Shown here: positions 32,669-40,472 of the stretch, piece by piece
How positions within the stretch are numbered: the first letter of the stretch is position 1
Layout: every line of letters begins with the position of its first letter
Assembly (NCBI GenBank): GCA_964471115.1
Contig: CAYYFE010000002.1
Span: 172,696 to 236,695, forward strand
Source of the DNA: SYFT01 sp964471115
GTDB lineage: Bacteria; Acidobacteriota; Vicinamibacteria; Vicinamibacterales; SCN-69-37
Length of the DNA: 64,000 nt
Direction of reading: 5' to 3'
Made by a program: the position numbers and the translations under genes
Notes under the pieces: generated by a model
Databases searched by the model: none
What the model saw: only the letters and a program-made list of their open reading frames with translations
Told to the model about the DNA's origin: nothing

Positions 32669-33787
32669 ATGACGGGACGTCGTGCCTGGATGGGCGTGCT
32701 GGTGGCGATGGCAATGGCGGGGGCGCTGGGCAGCGGGGTCCGTGCGCAGCGACCGGACGTGACGTTGCCGCCGCCGGTCAGGGTGGAGGTGGCCGACGGC
32801 GTGCACCTGTTCAAGACCGCGCCGTATGGCGAGGTTGGTCTGGACGGCAACGCGGTGGCGATCGTCACGCCGGACGGCGTCGTGGTGTTTGATTCCAACG
32901 GAACGCCGACGGCCGCGCGCGCGGTGATTGCCGCGATCAAGGCCCTCACCCCGCAGCCGGTGCGGTATGTCGTCAATTCGCACTGGCACTGGGATCACTG
33001 GTACGGCACCGAGGCGTATCGCGAGGCGTTTCCCGGCGTGCAGGTAATGGCGCAGGAACGGACGAAGGCGATGATGGCGGGCCCGGCCATCGAGTTCAAC
33101 CGGCCGGGACTTGAGCGCGACCTGCCCGGGTATCTGACGATGCTCGAGGAGCGGCTGACGGGGACGCCCGCGCCGCAGAATCCGGCCGCGTTGCGGGATC
33201 GCATCACCATGGGGCGGTGGTTCCTCGCGGAAAAGCGCGCCGTGCGGCACGTGCTGCCGGACGTGACGTATCGCGACCGGCACGTGTTGACGCTGGGCGG
33301 GCGCGAGATTCAGCTGGTACATGTCGAACGCGCCGTCACGCCGGGCGACACCATGATCTGGCTGCCGAAGGAGCGCATTTTGCTTACGGCGGATGTGCTG
33401 GTCAATCCGATTTCGTTTGCGCTCAGCGTCTACCCGGCCGGGTGGATCAGGACGCTCGAATGGGTCGACAGTCTCGATGCGGCGGTGCTGGTGCCGGGCC
33501 ACGGAGACCCCATGCGCGACGAGTCGAGGCTGCACGCGACGTTGTCGATTCTGCGCACGCTGCGCGCGCGGGGCGCCGACGCCCGCGCTCGCGGCCTCGA
33601 CGCCTGGCAGGCGTCCGACGAGGCCTTTCCGCTGGTCCGCGATCAGATGCTGGTGCTCACCGGTGACGCGCCGCCGGCGCAGGCCGCCTTCCGCTCGCAG
33701 CTGGTCGAGTGGTTCATGCATCGCGTCTACGACGAACTCGCGGGCCCGCTGACCGACGCCATTGCGCCGATTCCCGTACGGCGGTGA
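32669..33787 (+). CDS. Secreted MBL-fold metallohydrolase
   Basis: 372 aa. Signal peptide to about residue 26 (ending VRAQ). The metallo-beta-lactamase core has H105-W-H107-W-D109-H110 (SHWHWDHWYG) and later VLVPGHGDP with the last histidine; the bridging acid is in LLTADVLVNP. The segment that normally reads HTPGD reads AVTPGD, so the third zinc-1 histidine appears replaced by valine. The protein may therefore hold one zinc only or be catalytically altered. The substrate is unknown. CrcB follows after 12 bp. Confidence 0.85.
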   Translation: MTGRRAWMGVLVAMAMAGALGSGVRAQRPDVTLPPPVRVEVADGVHLFKTAPYGEVGLDGNAVAIVTPDGVVVFDSNGTPTAARAVIAAIKALTPQPVRYVVNSHWHWDHWYGTEAYREAFPGVQVMAQERTKAMMAGPAIEFNRPGLERDLPGYLTMLEERLTGTPAPQNPAALRDRITMGRWFLAEKRAVRHVLPDVTYRDRHVLTLGGREIQLVHVERAVTPGDTMIWLPKERILLTADVLVNPISFALSVYPAGWIRTLEWVDSLDAAVLVPGHGDPMRDESRLHATLSILRTLRARGADARARGLDAWQASDEAFPLVRDQMLVLTGDAPPAQAAFRSQLVEWFMHRVYDELAGPLTDAIAPIPVRR

Positions 33788-33799
33788 TACCGTACGCCC

Positions 33800-34174
33800 A
33801 TGACCTGGCTTCTGGTCGGGGTGGGCGGCGCGCTGGGCTCGATGGCGCGACATGGCGTCAACCACCTCGTGCAGCGCGTGGGCGACACCTTCCCGCTGGG
33901 GATTCTCATCGTCAATGTGTCGGGATCGACCGTGATCGGTCTGGTGGCCGGCCTGTTGGCCGCCGGCCGGCTGCACCTCGAGGGCGACGCCCGGCTGTTC
34001 GTCATCGTGGGACTGCTGGGCGGGTTCACGACGTTTTCGTCCTTCAGTCTCGACACGCTGGCCCTGGCCCGGTCGGGGCACTACGCGCTGGCCGCCTGGA
34101 ACGTGGCGGGGCAGGTGGCACTCAGTCTGCTGGGGGTGTCACTGGGGTACTGGCTCGGCCGCCTGGGGGCCTGA
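33800..34174 (+). CDS. crcB: Fluoride exporter CrcB/Fluc
   Basis: 124 aa with four membrane helices. The family marks are all present: GGALGSMARH, FPLGILIVNVSGS (the Asn of the pore) and GGFTTFSSFSLD (central Na+ site and Phe box). It functions as a dual-topology dimer that expels fluoride. It follows the MBL-fold gene closely, which leaves only 12 bp upstream, so no fluoride riboswitch is present directly before it. Confidence 0.95.
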   Translation: MTWLLVGVGGALGSMARHGVNHLVQRVGDTFPLGILIVNVSGSTVIGLVAGLLAAGRLHLEGDARLFVIVGLLGGFTTFSSFSLDTLALARSGHYALAAWNVAGQVALSLLGVSLGYWLGRLGA

Positions 34175-34207
34175 CCCTCCGGCCCGGCCTGTACAATGAA
34201 CAACAAC

Positions 34208-34284
34208 GCGCCCGTAGCTCAGTTGGATAGAGCACCGGCCTTCTAAGCCGGTGGCCGCAGGTTCGAGTCCTGCCGGGCGCGCCA
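34208..34284 (+). tRNA. tRNA-Arg (TCT)
   Basis: Acceptor stem GCGCCCG/CGGGCGC, D arm GCTCAGTTGGATAGAGC, anticodon stem ACCGGC/GCCGGT around CTTCTAA with anticodon TCT, T arm GCAGG-TTCGAGT-CCTGC, discriminator G and encoded CCA at 34282-34284. No pairing defects seen. Confidence 0.95.
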
Positions 34285-34310
34285 CTGGCTGCGCCCGGCA
34301 GGCCTCGTTC

Positions 34311-34365
34311 GTAGCGCGGCCGGCTCTGTCGGCCGCGGTGTCGGCGGCCCGTAGATCGGGCCGCC

Positions 34366-34371
<6 letters not shown>
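34311..34371. repeat. Dispersed palindromic repeat (GTAGCGCGGCCGG family)
   Basis: Nearly the same block as 10741-10806, with GCGGCCGGC...GGCCGCG, then GGCGGCCCG...CGGGCCGCC and a terminal CCTACG. It starts 27 bp after tRNA-Arg and runs into the 3' end of the convergent ABC ATPase gene, whose stop codon (34366-34368) lies inside the repeat. Confidence 0.85.
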
Positions 34372-35046
<675 letters not shown>

Positions 35047-35132
35047 GGCGCCGGCCGCCGGAGCCGCCGGAGCCGGAGCCTTCGCTCTCCTCCACCAGGA
35101 CATGCGGTATTGGACGATGGCCGACCACCATT

Positions 35133-35243
35133 GGATGGCGAGGTGGCGAGGTGGCGAGGTGGCGAGATGACGGGATGGCGAGGTGGGGAGGTGGCGAGCT
35201 GGCGAGGCCGCACGTAGCGCGGCCGGATCTGGCGGCCGCGGAT
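35133..35243. repeat. Composite 8-bp array plus palindromic block
   Basis: GAGGTGGC-type 8-bp units (35137-35205, partly degenerate, with GAGATGACGG and GAGCTGGC variants) followed by ACGTAGCGCGGCCGG...CGGCCGCGG (35214-35243). It has the same composition and orientation as the array before tRNA-His. It occupies the divergent space between the ABC ATPase and the amidohydrolase. Confidence 0.85.
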
Positions 35244-35309
35244 CAGGGGCCTGCCCGCCGGAGCCGTGCGCATCGCGCACGTTTGGCGAAGGCGGGTAGA
35301 CTCCAGTCC

Positions 35310-36587
35310 ATGAGACAGCTGGTGCTCGCGGCGATTGGGCTGGCCGGGTTGGGTGCGGTACCGGGTGCCCAGGCGGATCTGACGGTGCTGCGCGGCGGGC
35401 GGGTCGTCGATGTGGCGGCGGGTGCGCTGGTGGGGCCGGTTGACGTGTTCATGCGCGACGGCAGGATTTGGCGCACCCCCTTCTCCGGAGGCCCCACTCC
35501 GGCCGGGGACGGCGTGGTGGATGTGTCCGGCCGGTTCCTGCTGCCGGGCCTGCTGGCCACCCACGTGCACGTCTCGGACGTCGACGGCCTGAAGCCGCGC
35601 GCCTACACCGCCGCCAACACCCACCGGCAGCTGGCGCTCTACGCGCGTTACGGCATCACGTCGGTCTGGAGCCTGGGCGGCGAACAGGCGCCGGCCTTTG
35701 ACGCCCGCCGCGCGCAGACGACGGGGCCAGTTGATCGCGCGCGCATCTTCGTGGCCGGCGAGATTGTCGCCAGCGCCACGCCCGAGGCCGCGCGCGCTGA
35801 TGTCGCGCGCATCGCCGCCACCCAGCCTGACTGGATCAAGATTCGCGTCGACGACAACCTCGGGCTGTCGCGCAAGATGCCGCCCGAGGTCTACACCGCG
35901 GTCATCCAGGAAGCGCATGCCCGCGGCCTCCGCGTCACCGCGCACATCTTCTATCTGGACGATGCGAAGGCGCTGGTGCGGGCGGGGGTCGACATGATCG
36001 CGCATTCGGTGCGCGACAGACCGGTGGATGACGAATTCATCGCGTTGATGAAGGCTCGGGGTGTGCCGTACTCGCCGACGCTGACGCGCGAGGTGTCGAC
36101 CTTTGTGTACGAGACCGAGCCGGCGTGGTTCGCGGATCCGTTTTTCCTGCGTGACGCCGATCCGGCGATGGTGGCGCGTCTGCGTGAACCCGATCGGCAG
36201 GCCGCGATGGCGGCCAACACCGGCGCCCGCGCCTACAAGGCGGCGTTGCCCACGGCGATGGCGAACCTCAAGCGCCTGGCCGACGCCGGAGTCACCATCA
36301 CCATGGGGACGGACTCAGGCGCGTTTCCCGAGCGCTTCCAGGGATTCTTCGAACATCTCGAGATGGAGATGATGGTGCAGGCCGGGCTGACGCCGCTGCA
36401 GGTACTGCGATCGGCCACCGTGGACGCCGCGCGCGCGATGCGCGTCGAGGGGCTCGGCCACCTCGCGCTGGGGGCGCATGCCGACGTCCTCGTGCTCGAC
36501 CGCAACCCGCTCGACAACATCCTGCACACGCGCGCGATTCACAGCGTGTGGATCAGCGGCCGCTCCGTACCCTGGTCAACACAGTAG
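35310..36587 (+). CDS. Secreted amidohydrolase (imidazolonepropionase-like)
   Basis: 425 aa. Signal peptide MRQLVLAAIGLAGLGAVPGAQA. The metal-dependent hydrolase core has LLATHVHVSD (HxH), WIKIRVDD (possible carboxylated Lys), AHIFYLDD and AHSVRD (histidines) and MGTDSGAF (catalytic Asp). The end is ALGAHADVLVLDRNPLDNI, typical of amidohydrolases. Secreted members act on peptides or amides, but the substrate is unknown. The ATG at 35310 is chosen because the signal peptide starts there. Confidence 0.85.
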   Translation: MRQLVLAAIGLAGLGAVPGAQADLTVLRGGRVVDVAAGALVGPVDVFMRDGRIWRTPFSGGPTPAGDGVVDVSGRFLLPGLLATHVHVSDVDGLKPRAYTAANTHRQLALYARYGITSVWSLGGEQAPAFDARRAQTTGPVDRARIFVAGEIVASATPEAARADVARIAATQPDWIKIRVDDNLGLSRKMPPEVYTAVIQEAHARGLRVTAHIFYLDDAKALVRAGVDMIAHSVRDRPVDDEFIALMKARGVPYSPTLTREVSTFVYETEPAWFADPFFLRDADPAMVARLREPDRQAAMAANTGARAYKAALPTAMANLKRLADAGVTITMGTDSGAFPERFQGFFEHLEMEMMVQAGLTPLQVLRSATVDAARAMRVEGLGHLALGAHADVLVLDRNPLDNILHTRAIHSVWISGRSVPWSTQ

Positions 36588-36642
36588 ACATGTAGGCATA
36601 TAGAAGAAACATCGGTTCGTTCTACATGCCTACATGCCTACT
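36585..36642. terminator. Long imperfect hairpin after the amidohydrolase gene
   Basis: GTAGACATGTAGGCAT (left) and ATGCCTACATGCCTAC (right) form an inverted repeat with arms of about 27 bp that begins at the stop codon. It is AT-richer than its surroundings. It lies between convergent genes (amidohydrolase and pirin), so a bidirectional terminator is likely. A mobile palindromic repeat is the alternative; a further GTAGGCA follows at 36651. Confidence 0.55.
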
Positions 36643-36657
36643 GTGGGAACGTAGGCA

Positions 36658-37572
36658 CTAAGACATGGGGTTTGGCGCCGTCTCCAGCGGCTTGAGCGCC
36701 AGCAGCGCCGGCGCGTCGAGCCGCGGGCCCTGGTAGGCCGGCACGTCGCCGAAGCGCCGGCCGGCGGTCCAGTCTTCACGCGCGGCCTTGATCTCCTCGG
36801 GCGTGCGCGCCACGAAGTTCCACCACATCAGGATCGCCTCGGGGAACGGCTCGCCGCCCACGAGCAACACGCGGGCGCCGGCAGGGCTGCTGAGCGTCAT
36901 CACATCGCGGCCGACCGGCAGGTAGTAGAGCAGTCCGCCTTCGAGCGCCTGATCCTCGAGCGCCACCTGGCCTTCGAGCACGAGCAGGGCGTGCTCAAAC
37001 GACGATTCGAGCGGCAGTTCAAGGGCGTGTCCCGCGTGGACCGTGAGATCGGCGCCCACGATTGGCGACAGATGGTGAGCGGGTGATGAGGCCCCGGCGA
37101 GCGATCCCGAAAACACCTGCGTCACGCCGCCGCGCGACTCGATGAGCGGCACCTGGGGCACGTGTTGAAACGCGGGCTCGCCGTGCCGAACGGCGTCGGG
37201 CAGCGCCGTCCACAACTGCACGCCGTTGAGCTTGCCCGTGTGATCCCGCGGCGTGCGCTCGGCGTGCGCAATGGCCCGGCCCGACGTCATCACGTTCACG
37301 CCGCCGGGCCGCAGCACCGCCTCGGACCGCAGGCTGTCGTCGTGCGCGATCTCGCCGTCGAGCAGCCAGCTCACCGTCTGCAGGCCGATGTGGGGATGCG
37401 GCGCCACGTCCATCGGCATGCCCTCAGTGAACGACAGCGGCCCGAACCGGTCGAGAAAACACCACGGCCCCACCATCCGCCGGCCTTTCACCGGCAGCGC
37501 GCGAACGATGTCCAGCGAGCCGAGGGTGGTGTGTTTCGGCGTGTATGGCGTGGGCGCGGTGCGGATGCTCAT
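36658..37572 (-). CDS. Pirin family protein
   Basis: 304 aa bicupin. The N-terminal pirin signature is visible: VGPWCFLDRFGP, MDVAPHPHIGLQTVSWLLDGEIAHDDS (the HPH..H metal ligands are split over this stretch) and GGVNVMTSGRAIAHAERTP. The C-terminal pirin_C region ends GEPFPEAILMWWNFVARTPEEI. Bacterial pirins have been linked to quercetinase activity and redox control; the precise role here is unknown. The metal ligands of the first cupin look complete. The cysteine synthase gene lies 14 bp upstream in the same direction. Confidence 0.92.
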   Translation of the reverse strand: MSIRTAPTPYTPKHTTLGSLDIVRALPVKGRRMVGPWCFLDRFGPLSFTEGMPMDVAPHPHIGLQTVSWLLDGEIAHDDSLRSEAVLRPGGVNVMTSGRAIAHAERTPRDHTGKLNGVQLWTALPDAVRHGEPAFQHVPQVPLIESRGGVTQVFSGSLAGASSPAHHLSPIVGADLTVHAGHALELPLESSFEHALLVLEGQVALEDQALEGGLLYYLPVGRDVMTLSSPAGARVLLVGGEPFPEAILMWWNFVARTPEEIKAAREDWTAGRRFGDVPAYQGPRLDAPALLALKPLETAPNPMS

Positions 37573-37586
37573 GCCATAAGCGTACG

Positions 37587-38525
37587 CTACGGTTGGGCGC
37601 CGAAGGTCTTCAGGTACTTGAGGCCCGTGTCACACATCACCGTCACCACGGTGGCGTCCGCGCCCAGCTGCTCGGCCACGCGCAGCGCGGCCGTGACGTT
37701 GGCGCCGGTCGACGTGCCGCAGAACACGCCCTCTTCGCGCGCCAGCCGCATGGCCATCGCGCGGGCATCGTCTGTGGACACCCGTTCGATTTGATCGGCG
37801 AGATCCGACTGCCAGAGCGGCACCACGAACCCCGCGCCGATGCCATCGATCTTGTGGCCGCCGGGTTGTCCGCCCGACAGCACGGGTGACTCGGCCGGTT
37901 CCACGGCGACGATGCGGAGGGGATGGCCGGCGTGGCGGAAGCCTTCAGTCGTTCCGCGCAGCGAGCCGCAGGTGCCCACGCTTTGCACGAAAGCCTCGAC
38001 GCGTCCGCCGGTCTGCTCGAGGATTTCGGCCGCCATCGCGTGATACGCCGGCACCTGATCGGCGTTGCGCATCTGGTCGGTCCAGAACGCGCCCGTCTCG
38101 GCGGCGTAGACCCGCGCTTTCTCAATCATCGCGCGCGTCAGTTCCGCCGTCATGCGCCCGCCTTCGGCCGGCACGAGATCGAGCGTGGCGCCCAGCAGCC
38201 GCATGTGGTCGAGTTTTTCGCGGGTGAACGCATCCGACGTGATGATGCGCAGGGGGTGGCCCTTCACGCCACAGACCAGCGACAGCGACACACCCGTGCT
38301 GCCGCCGGTGTATTCCACGACCTCGCCGCCCTCGGGCAGCCGGCCATCCCGTTCGGCGGCGGTGATCATCGCCAGCGCCATCCGGTCCTTCATGCTGCCG
38401 GTGGGGTTCTCCGATTCGAGCTTCAGGCAGATGCGCGCGCCGCCGGCGGGCCGGATGCGGCGCAGCGGCAGCAGCGACGTGCCGCCAATGCGGTCAAGGA
38501 TGCTGTTCAGAACGCGACTGGGCAT
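37587..38525 (-). CDS. Cysteine synthase / PLP-dependent beta-family enzyme
   Basis: 312 aa. The PLP lysine is K46 in ENPTGSMKDR. The Ser/Thr loop VVEYTGGSTGVSLS and the phosphate-binding VQSVGTCGSLRGT place it in the cysteine synthase/cystathionine beta-synthase family. The C-terminus VTVMCDTGLKYLKTF is also typical. It makes cysteine from O-acetylserine (or O-phosphoserine) and sulfide. The ATG at 38525 gives the standard N-terminus; a TTG 6 bp upstream is possible. The array at 38574-38629 lies upstream. Confidence 0.88.
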   Translation of the reverse strand: MPSRVLNSILDRIGGTSLLPLRRIRPAGGARICLKLESENPTGSMKDRMALAMITAAERDGRLPEGGEVVEYTGGSTGVSLSLVCGVKGHPLRIITSDAFTREKLDHMRLLGATLDLVPAEGGRMTAELTRAMIEKARVYAAETGAFWTDQMRNADQVPAYHAMAAEILEQTGGRVEAFVQSVGTCGSLRGTTEGFRHAGHPLRIVAVEPAESPVLSGGQPGGHKIDGIGAGFVVPLWQSDLADQIERVSTDDARAMAMRLAREEGVFCGTSTGANVTAALRVAEQLGADATVVTVMCDTGLKYLKTFGAQP

Positions 38526-38573
38526 CCGCAAAGCCTACCCACGATCACGCGCCAGCAACCAGTACAGTCTGCG

Positions 38574-38629
38574 CACTCCGCACTCCGCACTCCGCACTGC
38601 GCACTCCGCACTCCGCACTCCGCACTCCG
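38574..38629. repeat. Heptanucleotide tandem array (CACTCCG)8
   Basis: Eight copies of CACTCCG (one CACTGCG), followed by a partial copy and GATCTA, where the IlvE stop codon begins (38637). The unit is the reverse complement of the array at 10817-10886. The array at 42898-42967 ends in the same CACTGATCT sequence. Confidence 0.9.
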
Positions 38630-38636
38630 CACTGAT

Positions 38637-39548
38637 CTACACGTGATACAGCCACCCCTCCGACCGGCGATGTGTGCCGCGGACGGCCTGGTGGTACGCC
38701 TCGCGCAGCGCCAGGGTGATGGGGCCGGCGGCGCCGGCGCCAATCTTGCGCCGGTCGATTTCGCGGATGGCGACGATTTCGGCGGCCGTGCCGCACACGA
38801 ACGCCTCGTCCGCCACGTAGAGGTGGTCGCGCGTCAGCCGGGCCTCCTGGACGCGCAGTCCGTGGTCCTCCGCCAGGGCGACCACCGTGTCGCGCGTGAT
38901 GCCTTCGAGAATCGCGTCGGCCGGCGGTGTGACCAGCGTGCGCCCGCGCACCAGGAAGAGGTTGGCGCCGGAACACTCGGTGACGTAGCCCTCCGCGTCG
39001 AGCAGGATGGCCTCGTCGACGCCCTGCCGCTGCGCATCGGTCTTGGCGAGGTACGAGTTGACGTAGTTGCCGCTGATCTTGGCTTTGGTCATCATCGCGC
39101 CCGGGTGATGGCGCGGGTAACTCGACACACAGGCGCGCAGCCCTTCGAGCGGCGACTTCTGGCCCAGGTACACCGATTCCTTCCATACCGCGATGCCCAC
39201 GTGCGGCTTGCCGGTATCCAGCGTCAGGTTCCAGCCGCCGTCGGCCAGCCACAGCAGCGGCCGGATGTAGCAGTCGCCGTACCCGTTGGCGCGGACGGTC
39301 TCGGCGACCGCCTCGATCAACTGATCGACCGAGTACGGCAGTTCGCGGAAGCCGAGAATCTCGCAGGAATTCTCGAAGCGCACCATGTGTTCGCGCAGCC
39401 GGAACACGGCCACGCCTCGCGCGGTTTCGTACGCGCGAATCCCTTCGAACACGGCGATGCCGTAATGAAATCCGGCGGTCAGAAACGGCACGGTGGCGCG
39501 GCTGGTCTCGACCATGACGCCATTCATCCACGTGTAGCGGCTTTCCAT
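38637..39548 (-). CDS. ilvE: Branched-chain amino acid aminotransferase
   Basis: 303 aa, fold type IV PLP enzyme. The start WMNGVMVETSRATVPFLTAGFHYGIAVFEGIRAY is split by standard landmarks of BCATs. K157 in KAKISGNYVNS is the PLP lysine; ECSGANLFLV and GITRDTVVALA are the phosphate-binding loops. It catalyses the last step of Leu/Ile/Val synthesis. It stands alone without other ilv genes. The 3' end touches a heptanucleotide array. Confidence 0.93.
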   Translation of the reverse strand: MESRYTWMNGVMVETSRATVPFLTAGFHYGIAVFEGIRAYETARGVAVFRLREHMVRFENSCEILGFRELPYSVDQLIEAVAETVRANGYGDCYIRPLLWLADGGWNLTLDTGKPHVGIAVWKESVYLGQKSPLEGLRACVSSYPRHHPGAMMTKAKISGNYVNSYLAKTDAQRQGVDEAILLDAEGYVTECSGANLFLVRGRTLVTPPADAILEGITRDTVVALAEDHGLRVQEARLTRDHLYVADEAFVCGTAAEIVAIREIDRRKIGAGAAGPITLALREAYHQAVRGTHRRSEGWLYHV

Positions 39549-39598
39549 GGCGCGTAAGTGTACGCGAGCGGAAGCGGCCGTGTGTGTATCATCTCGGC

Positions 39599-40462
39599 AT
39601 GTCGATGGCCGTGGTGAAACGCTGGTGGTGGCTCGCGCTCGCGGTGGTCGTGGTGGTCGTTGCCGTCATTGTCCAAGGCGGATGGTTCAGGGCCGCTCAG
39701 GAGGTGGCGGACCTCAACGAGCCACCGCCCGCCGGCGGGTGGACCGTGGAAGTGACCTACCTCGCCAATGCCGGCGTGATGCTCGCGGCCGGTGACACGA
39801 AGGTCATCATCGACGGGCTGTTCCGGCCGTACGAAGGGTATCCGGTGTTGCCCGAGACGTATCGCGACCAGCTGGAGCGCGGCTTGCCGCCGTTTGACGG
39901 CATCGACCTGATTCTCGTCTCTCATGTCCACGGGGATCACTTCCATCCGGAGTCCGTCGCCAGCTATCTGCGCAGCGTGCCCGGCGCCTCCCTGGTTACC
40001 TCCGATCAGGTCGCGGCGGCCCTCGACCAGGTCGGAGTCGCGCCCTCGGTCTCTCAGCGGGTCTCTCCCCTCACGCTCGGCTTGGGGGCCAACATGCCGG
40101 TCTCCATGGAGGGCGTCGCGGTGGAGGTGCTGAGCGTCGGCCATGGCGCCGGACGGCACGCCGACGTGGCGAATCTGGCTCACATCGTGCACCTGGGCGG
40201 CCTGAAGTTCCTGCACGTGGGTGATGCGGATTTCTCGCAAGGCGTACTCGAGCAGTTCGCCTTGGGCGATCAGGGCATTGACGTGGCCTTCCTGCCGGAG
40301 TGGTTTCTGACCGATGGGGCCGAGTTCGTGCGCACCCACATCCGCCCCAGACACATCGTGGCCGTGCACATGCCGCCAGGCCCGCACCGCGGCGGCGCCG
40401 GCGTGGGCGCGTTTCCGGACGCGGTGCCGTTCGTGCGGATGCTCGAGCGGCGGTACTACTGA
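39599..40462 (+). CDS. Membrane-anchored MBL-fold hydrolase
   Basis: 287 aa. An N-terminal hydrophobic helix (WWWLALAVVVVVVAVIV) anchors or exports it. The metallo-beta-lactamase motif is SHVHGDHFHPE; further ligands are in VLSVGHGAGRHAD, FLHVGDADFS and VAVHMPPGPH. It belongs to the beta-lactamase superfamily 2/UlaG-like group. The substrate is unknown. The first ATG at 39599 is used; a TTG-type upstream start is less likely. Confidence 0.83.
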   Translation: MSMAVVKRWWWLALAVVVVVVAVIVQGGWFRAAQEVADLNEPPPAGGWTVEVTYLANAGVMLAAGDTKVIIDGLFRPYEGYPVLPETYRDQLERGLPPFDGIDLILVSHVHGDHFHPESVASYLRSVPGASLVTSDQVAAALDQVGVAPSVSQRVSPLTLGLGANMPVSMEGVAVEVLSVGHGAGRHADVANLAHIVHLGGLKFLHVGDADFSQGVLEQFALGDQGIDVAFLPEWFLTDGAEFVRTHIRPRHIVAVHMPPGPHRGGAGVGAFPDAVPFVRMLERRYY

Positions 40463-40472
40463 GCGGCGCTCA

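Noticed and set aside
33788..33799. Fluoride riboswitch before crcB
   Set aside because: Only 12 bp separate crcB from the previous gene, too little for the aptamer.
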